Counted from the first letter of the stretch, positions 44,684 through 53,672 are shown. The stretch: DNA of 64,000 bases from Bacteroidota bacterium (GCA_022709695.1 JAKLII010000001.1:522881-586880); one strand, 5' to 3'. Translations and numbers: made by a program. The notes: a model not told the origin generated them from the letters alone.

Positions 44684-46231
44684 ATGAAAAAATTTACAAT
44701 TACTTTAATCGTCTTGATTAGCATATGTGAAATTATGAATGCACAAATTGCTTTTCAAAAAACCTATGGAAGTCCTAATGCCGATGCGGGTAATTATGTT
44801 CTGCAAACAAATGATGGGGGATACATCATAGCAGGTTCTGCTTCAGATTTTATTAATGGTTCTGGCTCAGATGCCTATCTAATTAAAACTGATGGAAACG
44901 GTGCTATACAATGGAGCAAAACCTATGGATATACTTTTGATGAATTTACAACTTGTGTGCAACAAACTAATGATGGCGGATATATTATTGCTGGAATAGC
45001 AGGTATTGGACAGCCTCAAGGCAGAGGTTTCTTAATCAAAACTACTTCCGTTGGTGATACTAGTTGGACGAGAATTTACGGCACTGAAATAAATGCGCTT
45101 TATTCTGTAAGGCAAACCAGCGATGGGGGTTATATTGCTGGCGGGGTAGCATCTGGTTCAAGTAGCAATAGTTACGGTGTTGCAATTAGAGTTGATATTG
45201 CAGGTAATATCTTATGGGCTAAAAGATACGGTGATGGTGTATCAGCAAACGATATTATAAGCATACACGAAATTCAGCAAACAAATGATGGAGGTTATAT
45301 TGCAGGTACTAATGGTGCTTCTAGCAGTTGTGCCGCTTCTTTGCTAAAATTAAATAGTGCAGGAGATACAACATGGAGTAGAAAATTCGAACCTTATTAT
45401 TATGGCATTTCTTCAGTTCAGCAAACTCTTGATGGTGGATATATTATTGGTAGTATTTACAAAAACGGAAGTTTTGGCAATCCTGCATTCATTAAACTTG
45501 ATGCAAATGGAAATATAGTTTGGAACAAAGTATATTCGGTGAATACTTGGTGTGATTTAAAATACATACGACAAATAAGTTCTGGAGAATATATTGCTCT
45601 TGTTGAGTATAGTAACGTAAAATTAATGCTAAAAATTAATGCTACTGGCACTTGTTTATGGAGTGAACAATATCAACTACCATTTAGTGATGTCGAATTC
45701 AAATGTATACAACAAACTAATGATGGTGGCTTTGTATTTACTGGTACTGTTGGAACAAATTGGAACCATGATGTTGGTTTAATCAAAACAAACTCTAATG
45801 GTCTCAGTGGATGCAACGAGGTACCATATGTGATTTCGCTCACTAGTCAACAAATTACATCACAAAGTTCTATAAGTCCAGTCACTACATTAAGTATTGC
45901 TACTAGTTATCTGTCATCCATCTTTGTAAATTCGCCATCAACAATAGTGTCTACACTATGTTCTTCCGTTGGCATTAAACAATTACCAGAAAATTCACAA
46001 AAGGTTAATATTTATCCAAATCCTGCTTCTCATTTTGTTACTTTGGATAATAACAATGATGCTGTTTTGACTTTGAATATTTATAACGGATTTGGTACCA
46101 TTGTTAAATCAGAAACACTGAATAAAAATCAAAAGGAAATAAGCGTTGAAGATTTAAGCAATGGGGTTTATATAATTCAAATCAGATCAAAAGAATGGTC
46201 TGGGATACAAAGACTGATAATACAGAGATAG
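44684..46231 (+). CDS. T9SS-secreted propeller-type repeat protein
   Basis: The 515-residue protein has a signal peptide ending MNAQ, about seven repeats built around QQTNDGGYIIAG with W(S/T)(K/R)xYG, as in bacterial beta-propellers, and a C-terminal T9SS sorting domain (VNIYPNPASHFVTL ... LSNGVYIIQI). It is predicted to be surface-exposed, function unknown. As with the giant protein at 38456, it follows a DUF2130 copy (here decayed), so the two neighbourhoods look like a duplicated layout. Confidence 0.88.
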   Translation: MKKFTITLIVLISICEIMNAQIAFQKTYGSPNADAGNYVLQTNDGGYIIAGSASDFINGSGSDAYLIKTDGNGAIQWSKTYGYTFDEFTTCVQQTNDGGYIIAGIAGIGQPQGRGFLIKTTSVGDTSWTRIYGTEINALYSVRQTSDGGYIAGGVASGSSSNSYGVAIRVDIAGNILWAKRYGDGVSANDIISIHEIQQTNDGGYIAGTNGASSSCAASLLKLNSAGDTTWSRKFEPYYYGISSVQQTLDGGYIIGSIYKNGSFGNPAFIKLDANGNIVWNKVYSVNTWCDLKYIRQISSGEYIALVEYSNVKLMLKINATGTCLWSEQYQLPFSDVEFKCIQQTNDGGFVFTGTVGTNWNHDVGLIKTNSNGLSGCNEVPYVISLTSQQITSQSSISPVTTLSIATSYLSSIFVNSPSTIVSTLCSSVGIKQLPENSQKVNIYPNPASHFVTLDNNNDAVLTLNIYNGFGTIVKSETLNKNQKEISVEDLSNGVYIIQIRSKEWSGIQRLIIQR

Positions 46232-46314
46232 AATTGTCAGCATATAACATAAAGAATTCTTAGCGGTGAATGTAAGACCAAGTTCGCTAACTGGAGGATT
46301 GAAGTAAAAGAATT

Positions 46315-46354
46315 ACTCCACTTTTCCTTCCATTCTGTTCAGGAAATGTGGAGT
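46315..46354. other. Strong hairpin in intergenic gap
   Basis: ACTCCACTTTTCC pairs with GGAAATGTGGAGT (one mismatch over 13 bp) around a 14-base loop. No T-run follows, so it is not a standard terminator; it could be an RNA structure or a binding site. Confidence 0.5.
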
Positions 46355-46409
46355 AGCATAGAAAACTTGGATAAGAACCTAAGTTAGAACTAATAGCAAC
46401 AATACCATA

Positions 46410-47123
46410 ATGCGAATCATCACATGGAACTGTCAGGGAGCGTTCAGAAGAAAGGCGGATATCATTCTGGCTCACAAGCCCGATATACTGTTGGTTCAGG
46501 AATGCGAGCAACTGAATGATCAGTCCTTCAACTCTTCAAACCGTCCCATCAAGTTTCATCATTGGCATGGTGATAACAAACACAAGAGTATTGCCATTTA
46601 CTCCTTCTCGGACTATACCATGGAACTGATGCATGACTTCAACTCCATGTTTCGGTACATTTTACCATTTCGTGTTACTTGGCATGGACAGACTTTTACT
46701 CTATTTGCCATCTGGGCAATGAACAACAAGATAAACCGTGAAGCACGATATGTAGGTCAGATATGGCTGTCCATAAACTATTATGCGGAACTGCTTGATG
46801 ATACATGTCTGCTGATCGGCGACTTCAACAGCAACAAAATATGGGATTACAAGGGTAGAGTAGGTAACCATTCCGATGTGGTATTGAAACTTGCTGAACA
46901 CGATATCCACAGCGTATACCACCAACATTTCGATATGCCACAAGGCAAGGAAGAACACCCAACCTTCCATTTGCAACGCAAGCAGAATAAACCATACCAC
47001 ATCGACTATTGCTTTGCATCAAAGGTTCTTCGGGACAGGTTGATCAATGTTGAGGTTGGAGCCTATGATGACTGGATACAACATAGTGACCATGTGCCGC
47101 TGATCGTTGACTTTGATCTGTAG
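46410..47123 (+). CDS. Endonuclease/exonuclease/phosphatase (EEP) family protein
   Basis: The 237-residue protein has the full EEP metal-binding set: TWNCQGAF (Asn7), LLVQECE (Glu31), IGDFNSN (about 138), HIDYCF and SDHVPLIVDF near the C-terminus. There is no signal peptide, so it is cytoplasmic. It should hydrolyse phosphodiesters in nucleic acid or a nucleotide; substrate is unknown. Its place in a cluster with two PD-(D/E)XK-like proteins makes a nucleic-acid target plausible. Confidence 0.88.
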   Translation: MRIITWNCQGAFRRKADIILAHKPDILLVQECEQLNDQSFNSSNRPIKFHHWHGDNKHKSIAIYSFSDYTMELMHDFNSMFRYILPFRVTWHGQTFTLFAIWAMNNKINREARYVGQIWLSINYYAELLDDTCLLIGDFNSNKIWDYKGRVGNHSDVVLKLAEHDIHSVYHQHFDMPQGKEEHPTFHLQRKQNKPYHIDYCFASKVLRDRLINVEVGAYDDWIQHSDHVPLIVDFDL

Positions 47124-47224
47124 GGTTGTGGTCTAAAACACACAGGAACAGCAAGATTGACAACGTAGAAATTAAAAGGTGATATTATCAGAAGATTAAG
47201 GGTGCGTTTTCAAAGATTCAGTAT

Positions 47225-47232
47225 TATATTTG
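47225..47232 (+). promoter_or_regulatory. TATATTTG -7 promoter element
   Basis: Matches TAnnTTTG, 108 bases before the start of the gene at 47340. Confidence 0.4.
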
Positions 47233-47339
47233 TATCGAGGAAAGCAAATCTGTGATGTCAGCCTATATACCGTCCTTTGGAGTGAAAATATGTGATAGTA
47301 TAGAACCGATATTTCATTCATTTAATCAAGTAAAGCACA

Positions 47340-47969
47340 ATGAGAGAAAATGACAAATGGTCAATATTGGTTGATAAGACAAAGAAATTGCAATATGTAC
47401 TTGATTTATCTTGGAATATCTATTTTGAAAGATTAATTTCAAGAAAGATTTCTATAAATCTTGAATCATCTATGCAACTTCATTATGCGGCAATAATTAA
47501 TAGTATTGGAGAACAATTGATAGTCAAACCTAATGAATATTTTAAGATTGAGTTGGAACACTTCTCTAATGACACAAATAAATATATTGATATTGAATGT
47601 TCATATAATGATATAAAAGCCGCAATTGAATTGAAGTGCTTTAGAAAGAACTCCAATCGTGCGATGGACATAGATATGTATGATTGTTTGAAAGATATTG
47701 AGAGACTTGAAAGTTATAGTAATCATAAAATAAAGAAATTCATTTGCTTAACTGATAACGCTGCATATCTAGATGGGAAACATTCTGGTCATGCGGGAAT
47801 AGTAAGTATAAAGGATGGCAGAAAAATTTTTAAAAACACGGAAATCCACCCGACATGGAAAGGGAAATGGAAAAGTCCATTAAGAGACACAAGTATTCTG
47901 ATAAATTCAGAAATAGAATTTAATTGGATTAGGGATGAATCTTGGTATTATTTGATCATAAATTTGTGA
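47340..47969 (+). CDS. Nuclease-like hypothetical protein
   Basis: The 209-residue AT-rich gene has one notable motif: YIDIECSYNDIKAAIELKCF, i.e. Asp84 and Glu97-x-Lys99, the layout of a PD-(D/E)XK active site of restriction-enzyme type. No specific family is recognised. It is cytoplasmic by sequence. It is followed by recombinase and DUF2130 relics, so it may be the last gene of a cassette. Confidence 0.65.
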   Translation: MRENDKWSILVDKTKKLQYVLDLSWNIYFERLISRKISINLESSMQLHYAAIINSIGEQLIVKPNEYFKIELEHFSNDTNKYIDIECSYNDIKAAIELKCFRKNSNRAMDIDMYDCLKDIERLESYSNHKIKKFICLTDNAAYLDGKHSGHAGIVSIKDGRKIFKNTEIHPTWKGKWKSPLRDTSILINSEIEFNWIRDESWYYLIINL

Positions 47970-48047
47970 TTATTAGGAATATCTAATAGATAAGGTTTCG
48001 TGTGGTTAAATCAAACAAGAAGCAGTGTTGCACGAAATTATTTACAC

Positions 48048-48115
48048 CCCCACCGCTTTTCCATTCACCCTCAACCCCAACTTCCTGATCTTGGTAACGG
48101 TATTGGGATGAACAA
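48048..48115 (-). pseudogene. Recombinase 3'-end relic 2
   Basis: On the minus strand it encodes VHPNTVTKIRKLGLRVNG, nearly identical to the intact recombinase C-terminus (VHPNTITKIRKLGLRVND). The catalytic part is absent. The preceding gap from 47970 has no gene. Confidence 0.82.
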
Positions 48116-48132
48116 CACCAACGTACAATCAA

Positions 48133-48190
48133 TTCCATTGCTGGGGCTGCCCTACCAGATATACAGATGCTGTAACTTGGTGGTGGAATA
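48133..48190 (+). pseudogene. DUF2130 gene relic 2 (3' end only)
   Basis: cattgctggggctgcc and tggtggaatag match the end of the DUF2130 gene (cattgctggtgccgcc ... ggggtggaatag, about 38249-38320), in the same strand. It directly follows recombinase relic 2, as relic 1 of DUF2130 follows recombinase relic 1. Confidence 0.68.
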
Positions 48191-48281
48191 GGGCGGTTAT
48201 CTGATCTACGGCAGGATAGTGAACAAGTTGAGTAGGTAAATAAAATATTTTGGCTGATGCAGTAAACTGGCATTTCTATCC

Positions 48282-48289
48282 TATATTTG
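48282..48289 (+). promoter_or_regulatory. TATATTTG -7 promoter element
   Basis: Matches TAnnTTTG, 68 bases before the thioredoxin-WD40-like gene. Confidence 0.45.
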
Positions 48290-48356
48290 TTCTCAGGTAG
48301 TTCAAATGTCTTGATGAAATCGTATCATACTAACAAATTGGCAAAATCAATACACA

Positions 48357-49883
48357 ATGTTGACATATCTTACAGACCAAAACTTCGATGAACTTGTACT
48401 CAATGCCGACAAGCCAACTCTCGTTAAATTTGGATTTGAGGGGTGTAGACCATGCAAGAATGCCGAACCATTTATTGAGCAACTCATTCAAGAATATGGG
48501 GGTAGATTCAATGCTTACAATGTTGATACAGAAGTTTGCCCTTTGACTGCCCAAAAATATAGAATAAATGCCGCCCCTACCATTCTGTTCTTTAAGAATG
48601 GTGAGAAGACTAATAGTAAAGTCACTGGCTTTAGTAATGGTACGGTTAAAATGATCAAAGATGTTCTTGATTTGCTATTGCAGAAAAACATGCTAAGGGC
48701 TGACAATATGAATGTTCCTGCTATAGTGGAAAGTAATAGGAATAGTGGGATCGGCTTCAGAGGATTATCCATAATCGAAATAAAAGGTTTAGAAAGAATA
48801 GTTCAGATCATCCCTTATGGTAGCACGAATTTTCTAATTGTGTTTAAAAACTACATGAGATTTTTTGATGTGAACAAAAAGGAAATTAAAGAGCCTGTTT
48901 TTTTTCATGATAATAATAATAACAAAATTGACATTATAAATGTTGCATTTGATAGTTCAAGGCGCATTTTAGCAATCGTGGATGGAAAAAATGTTTATAT
49001 ATTCAATATTAATGGTAATTTATTACACACATTAAATGAACCCACTGGCAGTATTACAGATATAACCTTTAGCAGCAAAGGGAAAATGATTGGTTCTTCC
49101 ATTCATAATGATGAAATATTCATTTGGGATGCAGATGATTGGTCAAGCATTGTTCTTGAAGAAAATTTTAACAAAATCCAGTATGTAAAAACAACTGAAG
49201 ATGGCAATTTTTTATATTTAGTAAGTAATGGACTTGTTAACAGAAGTGGATTCGCTGAATTAATAAAAATTGATTTGAATACGAATAAAACCATCTCAAG
49301 AATTTCATTGATAGAGGATGGTGACTTTTCATATGAAGAATTCGAAAACTATTGTGTTTACAGCGGAAAAATAATACATGGATTTGAACTGTCGGAAGAA
49401 GACAAATACGCAATCATAACTCTAAAGGAGTATACCTTATTGAATGACGTAGAAGAAGTTTCTAGCAGATATAATATTAGGGTGTTTAATTCTTCGGATA
49501 ATACCCTTACAGCAAATCAAAAGATCGATAGTCCTTATTCGGTAGAAAAAAATGAGCAATTTATTGTTTGTACTGCAAAGGATGGCAGACTAGTAACAAC
49601 TACATTTGACGATGATTTAATCAGAATCCTTCAATTACCTCAATTACTATTGATTAAGCAATTTTCCTTAAGCACCCCTGCTGAGTTTTCAATAAACTAC
49701 GCTAATGATAGAAAACAACCATCAGAAGAAATTGACTCTTCAAAAGACCCAATTGAAAAAGTAAAACTAAATTCACTATTGTTCAGTAATGACAACAAAC
49801 ATTTGTTAATATTTAGTTCTAATAACTACTATGTTGATGATATATTGGTTTATGGATATGATTCTTTAAGCCTTTTTGTGTAA
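48357..49883 (+). CDS. Thioredoxin fused to a WD40-like beta-propeller
   Basis: Residues 1-110 are a thioredoxin fold: the redox motif is Cys30-Arg-Pro-Cys33 and the cis-proline is in NAAPTILFF (Pro74). Residues about 145-500 carry repeated strand sets of WD40/propeller type (ITDITFSSKGKMIGSSIHND, IFIWDADDWSSI, KTTEDGNFLYLVSNG, LFSNDNKHLLIFSSNN). There is no signal peptide, so the fusion is predicted cytoplasmic. I do not recall this architecture as a named family. It lies between recombinase relics 2 and 3 as a one-gene cassette; a redox-sensing or defence role is only inference. Confidence 0.75.
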   Translation: MLTYLTDQNFDELVLNADKPTLVKFGFEGCRPCKNAEPFIEQLIQEYGGRFNAYNVDTEVCPLTAQKYRINAAPTILFFKNGEKTNSKVTGFSNGTVKMIKDVLDLLLQKNMLRADNMNVPAIVESNRNSGIGFRGLSIIEIKGLERIVQIIPYGSTNFLIVFKNYMRFFDVNKKEIKEPVFFHDNNNNKIDIINVAFDSSRRILAIVDGKNVYIFNINGNLLHTLNEPTGSITDITFSSKGKMIGSSIHNDEIFIWDADDWSSIVLEENFNKIQYVKTTEDGNFLYLVSNGLVNRSGFAELIKIDLNTNKTISRISLIEDGDFSYEEFENYCVYSGKIIHGFELSEEDKYAIITLKEYTLLNDVEEVSSRYNIRVFNSSDNTLTANQKIDSPYSVEKNEQFIVCTAKDGRLVTTTFDDDLIRILQLPQLLLIKQFSLSTPAEFSINYANDRKQPSEEIDSSKDPIEKVKLNSLLFSNDNKHLLIFSSNNYYVDDILVYGYDSLSLFV

Positions 49884-49939
49884 TACATTTTGTCTTACAC
49901 GCATTTTATGGGAATTAGTGTTTCAGATGAACTCTACCT

Positions 49940-49990
49940 CATCCCCCAATCACCCTCAACCCCAACTTCCTGATCTTGGTAATGATATTA
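49940..49990 (-). pseudogene. Recombinase 3'-end relic 3
   Basis: The minus strand encodes ITKIRKLGLRV, identical to the intact recombinase tail; only about 50 bases remain. The rest of the gap 49884-50297 shows no gene; TACTTTTG at 50118-50125 may be a distant promoter for the TIR gene. Confidence 0.78.
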
Positions 49991-50297
49991 GTTACATATC
50001 TCTCTTCATTAGTGGCTTGTAATACCATCTAAGGAACAGATAAACCAACTATTACACCAAAGGAAGCCAAATTTTCAGAAATTTGTTGCACTATATAATA
50101 TATTAATGAAGATTTGTTACTTTTGAGGACGTTAAGATTCATTATGAATATTAAAACATATCCCTAAGAATTAATGATATTTATAGTAACCTCGTTGAAA
50201 CATCAAAGAGTAACCTTCAAGAAATAATAGAAATTTCTATATTAATTAAATCAAAGTTGAATTAAGCAACTATTAAACACCCTTACATTGATCGATT

Positions 50298-51137
50298 ATG
50301 GCAAAAATATTTATAAGTCATAGTAGTTCAGATACCAAACTGGCATATAGATTAAAGGAACAACTTGAATCAATTAACATTGAGGTGTGGCTTGATATAA
50401 AGGATATAAATGTCGGGGATACTTTAGTGGGAAGAATAATGCAAGGGATTGAGAAATGCGACTACCTATTAATTCTTATATCCGCTAGTTCACTGTCGTC
50501 GAATTGGGTAAATAAAGAACTTACTTGGGCAATGACTAGGGAAATAAATGATGATTCCTTCGCAGTATTACCAGTACTGCTAGATAATAGTCCAATACCA
50601 CCTATATTGTCAGACAAATTGTATTTCAAAATTAATACTAAAAATAAAAATCATGTTAGCAAAATTGTCACGAACATAGTAAAAAAAATATTCAGTGATG
50701 GCAATAGTGCTAACATGTTATTAATTGATAATATACTGAGTAAATCAAAAATTCTTCAAAAGATTGAGGAAAAGGAGGCAATTTATTCTAGTATTCTAGG
50801 AATATCTGTACTTTTTTTTATTTTTAGTGCATATGCGACAGAAATGTTACTTTTTGGCATTGGTTTATCAGTTATTGGGATATTAAAATTAATAGTTCTG
50901 TTTCGATTTGAAAGGATCTTTAAAAATAATCTTAGTTTATTAAAGAAAATTGAGAAAATCGGTTATTATTTTATACCTTTTGATAGAAAATACTATCAAC
51001 AACTTAATGCTGGGAAAAACAATAAAAAATATATATTCACATTGTATTTAGAGGTGTTTAGTCAAATTCTAATGTTTGTAATTGCCATACTTTTTATTAT
51101 CCTAAGTATTACCCTAAGTAATTCGTTGTTAGATTAA
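50298..51137 (+). CDS. TIR-domain protein with membrane helices
   Basis: The N-terminal ~140 residues are a TIR domain: KIFISHSSSD, EVWLDIKDINVGD, and SSLSSNWVNKELTWA with Glu74 at the position of the catalytic Glu of NADase-type TIRs. Hydrophobic segments follow at about 164-205 and 250-275, so the protein is anchored in the inner membrane with the TIR domain in the cytoplasm. TIR proteins in defence islands often deplete NAD+ or signal during infection; no partner sensor gene is adjacent, so a stand-alone mode is inferred. Confidence 0.85.
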   Translation: MAKIFISHSSSDTKLAYRLKEQLESINIEVWLDIKDINVGDTLVGRIMQGIEKCDYLLILISASSLSSNWVNKELTWAMTREINDDSFAVLPVLLDNSPIPPILSDKLYFKINTKNKNHVSKIVTNIVKKIFSDGNSANMLLIDNILSKSKILQKIEEKEAIYSSILGISVLFFIFSAYATEMLLFGIGLSVIGILKLIVLFRFERIFKNNLSLLKKIEKIGYYFIPFDRKYYQQLNAGKNNKKYIFTLYLEVFSQILMFVIAILFIILSITLSNSLLD

Positions 51138-51200
51138 ACATAACATAATCATATAAACCTTTGTAAAGGAAGGTCAAGATTTTTATCGAATTTTTTATTA

Positions 51201-51824
51201 TTATCCAACCCCACCGTCATTCACTCTCAACCCCAACTTCCTGATCTTGGTTATGGTATTCGGATGCACACCTGATAACTTGGCTGCTTCCTTGGCTTTA
51301 AGCCCCTGTTTCAGGTAACGGAGCGCCTTCTGGTTCTGTGGTTTTGACAGAAATTGATGCGTATCTTCCGTGGTGCCACTTTTGCGCCCCTTATACACAC
51401 CCTTCAGTTTTGCCATGGCAATCCCTTCAAGTTGGCGCTCTTTAATTTGGTTTCTCTCCATTTCGCCCACAATGCCCAGTATGCCAATGATCAGTCTGGA
51501 GATGTGGTTCTGTTTGCCATCATCATCCATGGTACGGAGACCTTGGCTGATGAAGTGGATGGGGATGCCTTTATCGGTGAAATAATGTATGGTATTCAGT
51601 ATATCTCTTAGATCACGTCCCAGTCGGTCGATTTCCCAGACGTGAAGGCTGGTGATCATACCATTATATATATACTGCTGAATCTTCTTGCCACCTTCCC
51701 TCTCGAAAAACGGAATGGAGCCACTGCATCGGTCTTCCACAACCAACTTGAAATCTGCTTCATTGATCCGCTGTCGGTCGGTGTTTTGTTCGATGGTCGA
51801 AACACGCACGTAAAGTACTTTCAT
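51201..51824 (-). CDS. Serine recombinase (resolvase/invertase family)
   Basis: The 207-residue protein has the N-terminal catalytic domain (YVRVST with Ser9 as nucleophile; WEIDRLGRDLRDIL; GILGIVGEMERNQIKER) and a C-terminal helix-turn-helix (GLKAKEAAKLSGVHPNTITKIRK). It is the size of small resolvases and DNA invertases. Three partial copies of its 3' end lie to the left at 44.2, 48.0 and 49.9 kb in the same orientation. An inverted repeat ~97 bp upstream could be its site. Confidence 0.92.
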   Translation of the reverse strand: MKVLYVRVSTIEQNTDRQRINEADFKLVVEDRCSGSIPFFEREGGKKIQQYIYNGMITSLHVWEIDRLGRDLRDILNTIHYFTDKGIPIHFISQGLRTMDDDGKQNHISRLIIGILGIVGEMERNQIKERQLEGIAMAKLKGVYKGRKSGTTEDTHQFLSKPQNQKALRYLKQGLKAKEAAKLSGVHPNTITKIRKLGLRVNDGGVG

Positions 51825-51920
51825 TTATTCACAATTTATGCTTGGTGTGCTTTAGACCGTAAATATAGGACATATTTCTTTATTGTGCAAGTTTGAGGGG
51901 TAAAATCCGATGAAAAACTT

Positions 51921-51953
51921 ATCACAATTTGGGGTAGACGTCAATTTTGTGAT
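51921..51953. promoter_or_regulatory. Candidate recombinase site or operator
   Basis: ATCACAA (51921-51927) and TTGTGAT (51947-51953) are perfect inverted 7-mers 19 bases apart, between the recombinase and a divergent gene. The surrounding gap 51825-52244 contains no gene. Confidence 0.4.
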
Positions 51954-52244
51954 TTGGGCCATCAGATAGAACGGGGTTATGACAGAAATCTGAAGAAAAA
52001 AAATGTGATACATGAATCAAAAGGATGATCTTTATCTTATCTTCGCTTTTATTAATAAGCGCAGTAACAATTTAACCCTCGCAGTTTTGATAATGAATTA
52101 GGTTCTACAATCTATGTCACATAAAACAATTGCAACAGAAGAAATGAAGGAAAGCGCAAATATATAATTAAACAATATAAATAAAGTCATACTTAAATAG
52201 TGCCTTGAATAAGATTAAAATAATTAATAATAACTAATGAAGAT

Positions 52245-53672
52245 ATGGAAGAACAAGGAATTAACAAAGATTATCTATTACTGCTAGTAAACAATAATGG
52301 ATATATAGATACTACAAATATCTCAATAGACAAACATTTTGAGCATGAAACCATTGAGTTACAAAATCTTTGCAAAGGTTCAGAAGATAACATTGATAAA
52401 ATAATTCAATTCATTCATGCTAAACTGAAACCAAAACTACCAAATAAAGTATTTAACTATTGTCAGGAATTAGATTTACCATTTCAAAGCGTTCATGTTA
52501 ACATAGAAGATGCTATTAAAGATTTAATATTCCAAAGAGACTTAATATATACAAATCAACGGTTAGCAATTGAATCAGAAAAGGAATATAATTTTGAAGA
52601 AAAATTTTATGCTTTCAAATATGATATAAGGGAAAAGATTGAACTGTGGTTTCAAGTCTTCGATATTGATTTTGCTTATGAGAAGGCTAAGAAAATACCC
52701 AACATGCTTGTATACTCTCATCGTATCAGTGGCTGGTCGAATCCTGCGTACAAATTAACTAATGATATTAATTTACAAATTAAAACAAATTTTGGTTATG
52801 GTAGGGCTAGTTATTTCTTTTCAATACTTAAATTTAAAAATATTCAAATAATTCCGTTTTCGGAGTGGATTAAATATCAATATGCAAAATATTCGGATAT
52901 AATTCGATACACAAAAGATTTCAGTGTCAGGGAATCAATAATGATCAATGGCACACAAAGATTAGTTAATATTAAAATTGAAAACTCTTTTTGGATTGAT
53001 GCCATTAGTTACACTCAAAATGCTGCAAATTTATCCTTAACTGATGAAAATGCCTTTATAAAAAAATATATTATTGATGAATGCGAAGAAATGATTCATG
53101 GGTTAGAAAATATTTACAAAAATTCTAAATTGAATTTTTATAATAGAAGTCATATTTTATATGAAAAGAGAAATGTTCATATGTATAATGTTGATATTAA
53201 AGGATATGAATTAATTGATTTTAGAACCGAAAAGATAATAGGTGCTTTAGATTTTATTGATAAAATAAGCGAATATGATACCATCATTTCTACTAAGATA
53301 TATCGTGATAAAATACAGGAACTTACTTATAAATTCATACCTAATGTTTACACTGCATTGAAAAATCAAAGAAAAGAACTTTTTTGGGCAGAAAATGATT
53401 ATAAAGACTTTTTACCTCAACATGAGGAATTAATTATCAGAAATCAATTTTATGATAGTGAAAAATTAAAATTGGGTTTTTATAAGAGATATTCCGACGA
53501 ATATGAGAGATTTCGAACAAAATTCTTGCAATCAGTTGAATTGGAGAAGCAAAAGTTGCAAAAAATAAAACTACACAATGACAATATTAATAAGTTGACA
53601 TATTATATCGATAAATACAAAATTTTTGCAAAAACAAATAACTCAGACATTAAAAATAATTTTAGTAATTAA
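52245..53672 (+). CDS. Large hypothetical protein, no family recognised
   Basis: The 475-residue, AT-rich gene encodes a hydrophilic protein rich in Lys, Ile, Tyr and Asn, with no signal peptide or membrane segment. The C-terminal third (LEKQKLQKIKLHNDNINKLT) may be coiled coil. No motif can be named. It is divergent from the recombinase and stands alone, followed by minus-strand genes. It is a good candidate for an uncharacterised defence or mobile-element gene, on location only. Confidence 0.65.
   Translation: MEEQGINKDYLLLLVNNNGYIDTTNISIDKHFEHETIELQNLCKGSEDNIDKIIQFIHAKLKPKLPNKVFNYCQELDLPFQSVHVNIEDAIKDLIFQRDLIYTNQRLAIESEKEYNFEEKFYAFKYDIREKIELWFQVFDIDFAYEKAKKIPNMLVYSHRISGWSNPAYKLTNDINLQIKTNFGYGRASYFFSILKFKNIQIIPFSEWIKYQYAKYSDIIRYTKDFSVRESIMINGTQRLVNIKIENSFWIDAISYTQNAANLSLTDENAFIKKYIIDECEEMIHGLENIYKNSKLNFYNRSHILYEKRNVHMYNVDIKGYELIDFRTEKIIGALDFIDKISEYDTIISTKIYRDKIQELTYKFIPNVYTALKNQRKELFWAENDYKDFLPQHEELIIRNQFYDSEKLKLGFYKRYSDEYERFRTKFLQSVELEKQKLQKIKLHNDNINKLTYYIDKYKIFAKTNNSDIKNNFSN

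Noticed and set aside
50298..51824. A two-gene TIR plus recombinase phase-variation switch
   Set aside because: No pair of inverted sites bracketing a promoter was found around the TIR gene; the only clear inverted repeat lies on the far side of the recombinase.
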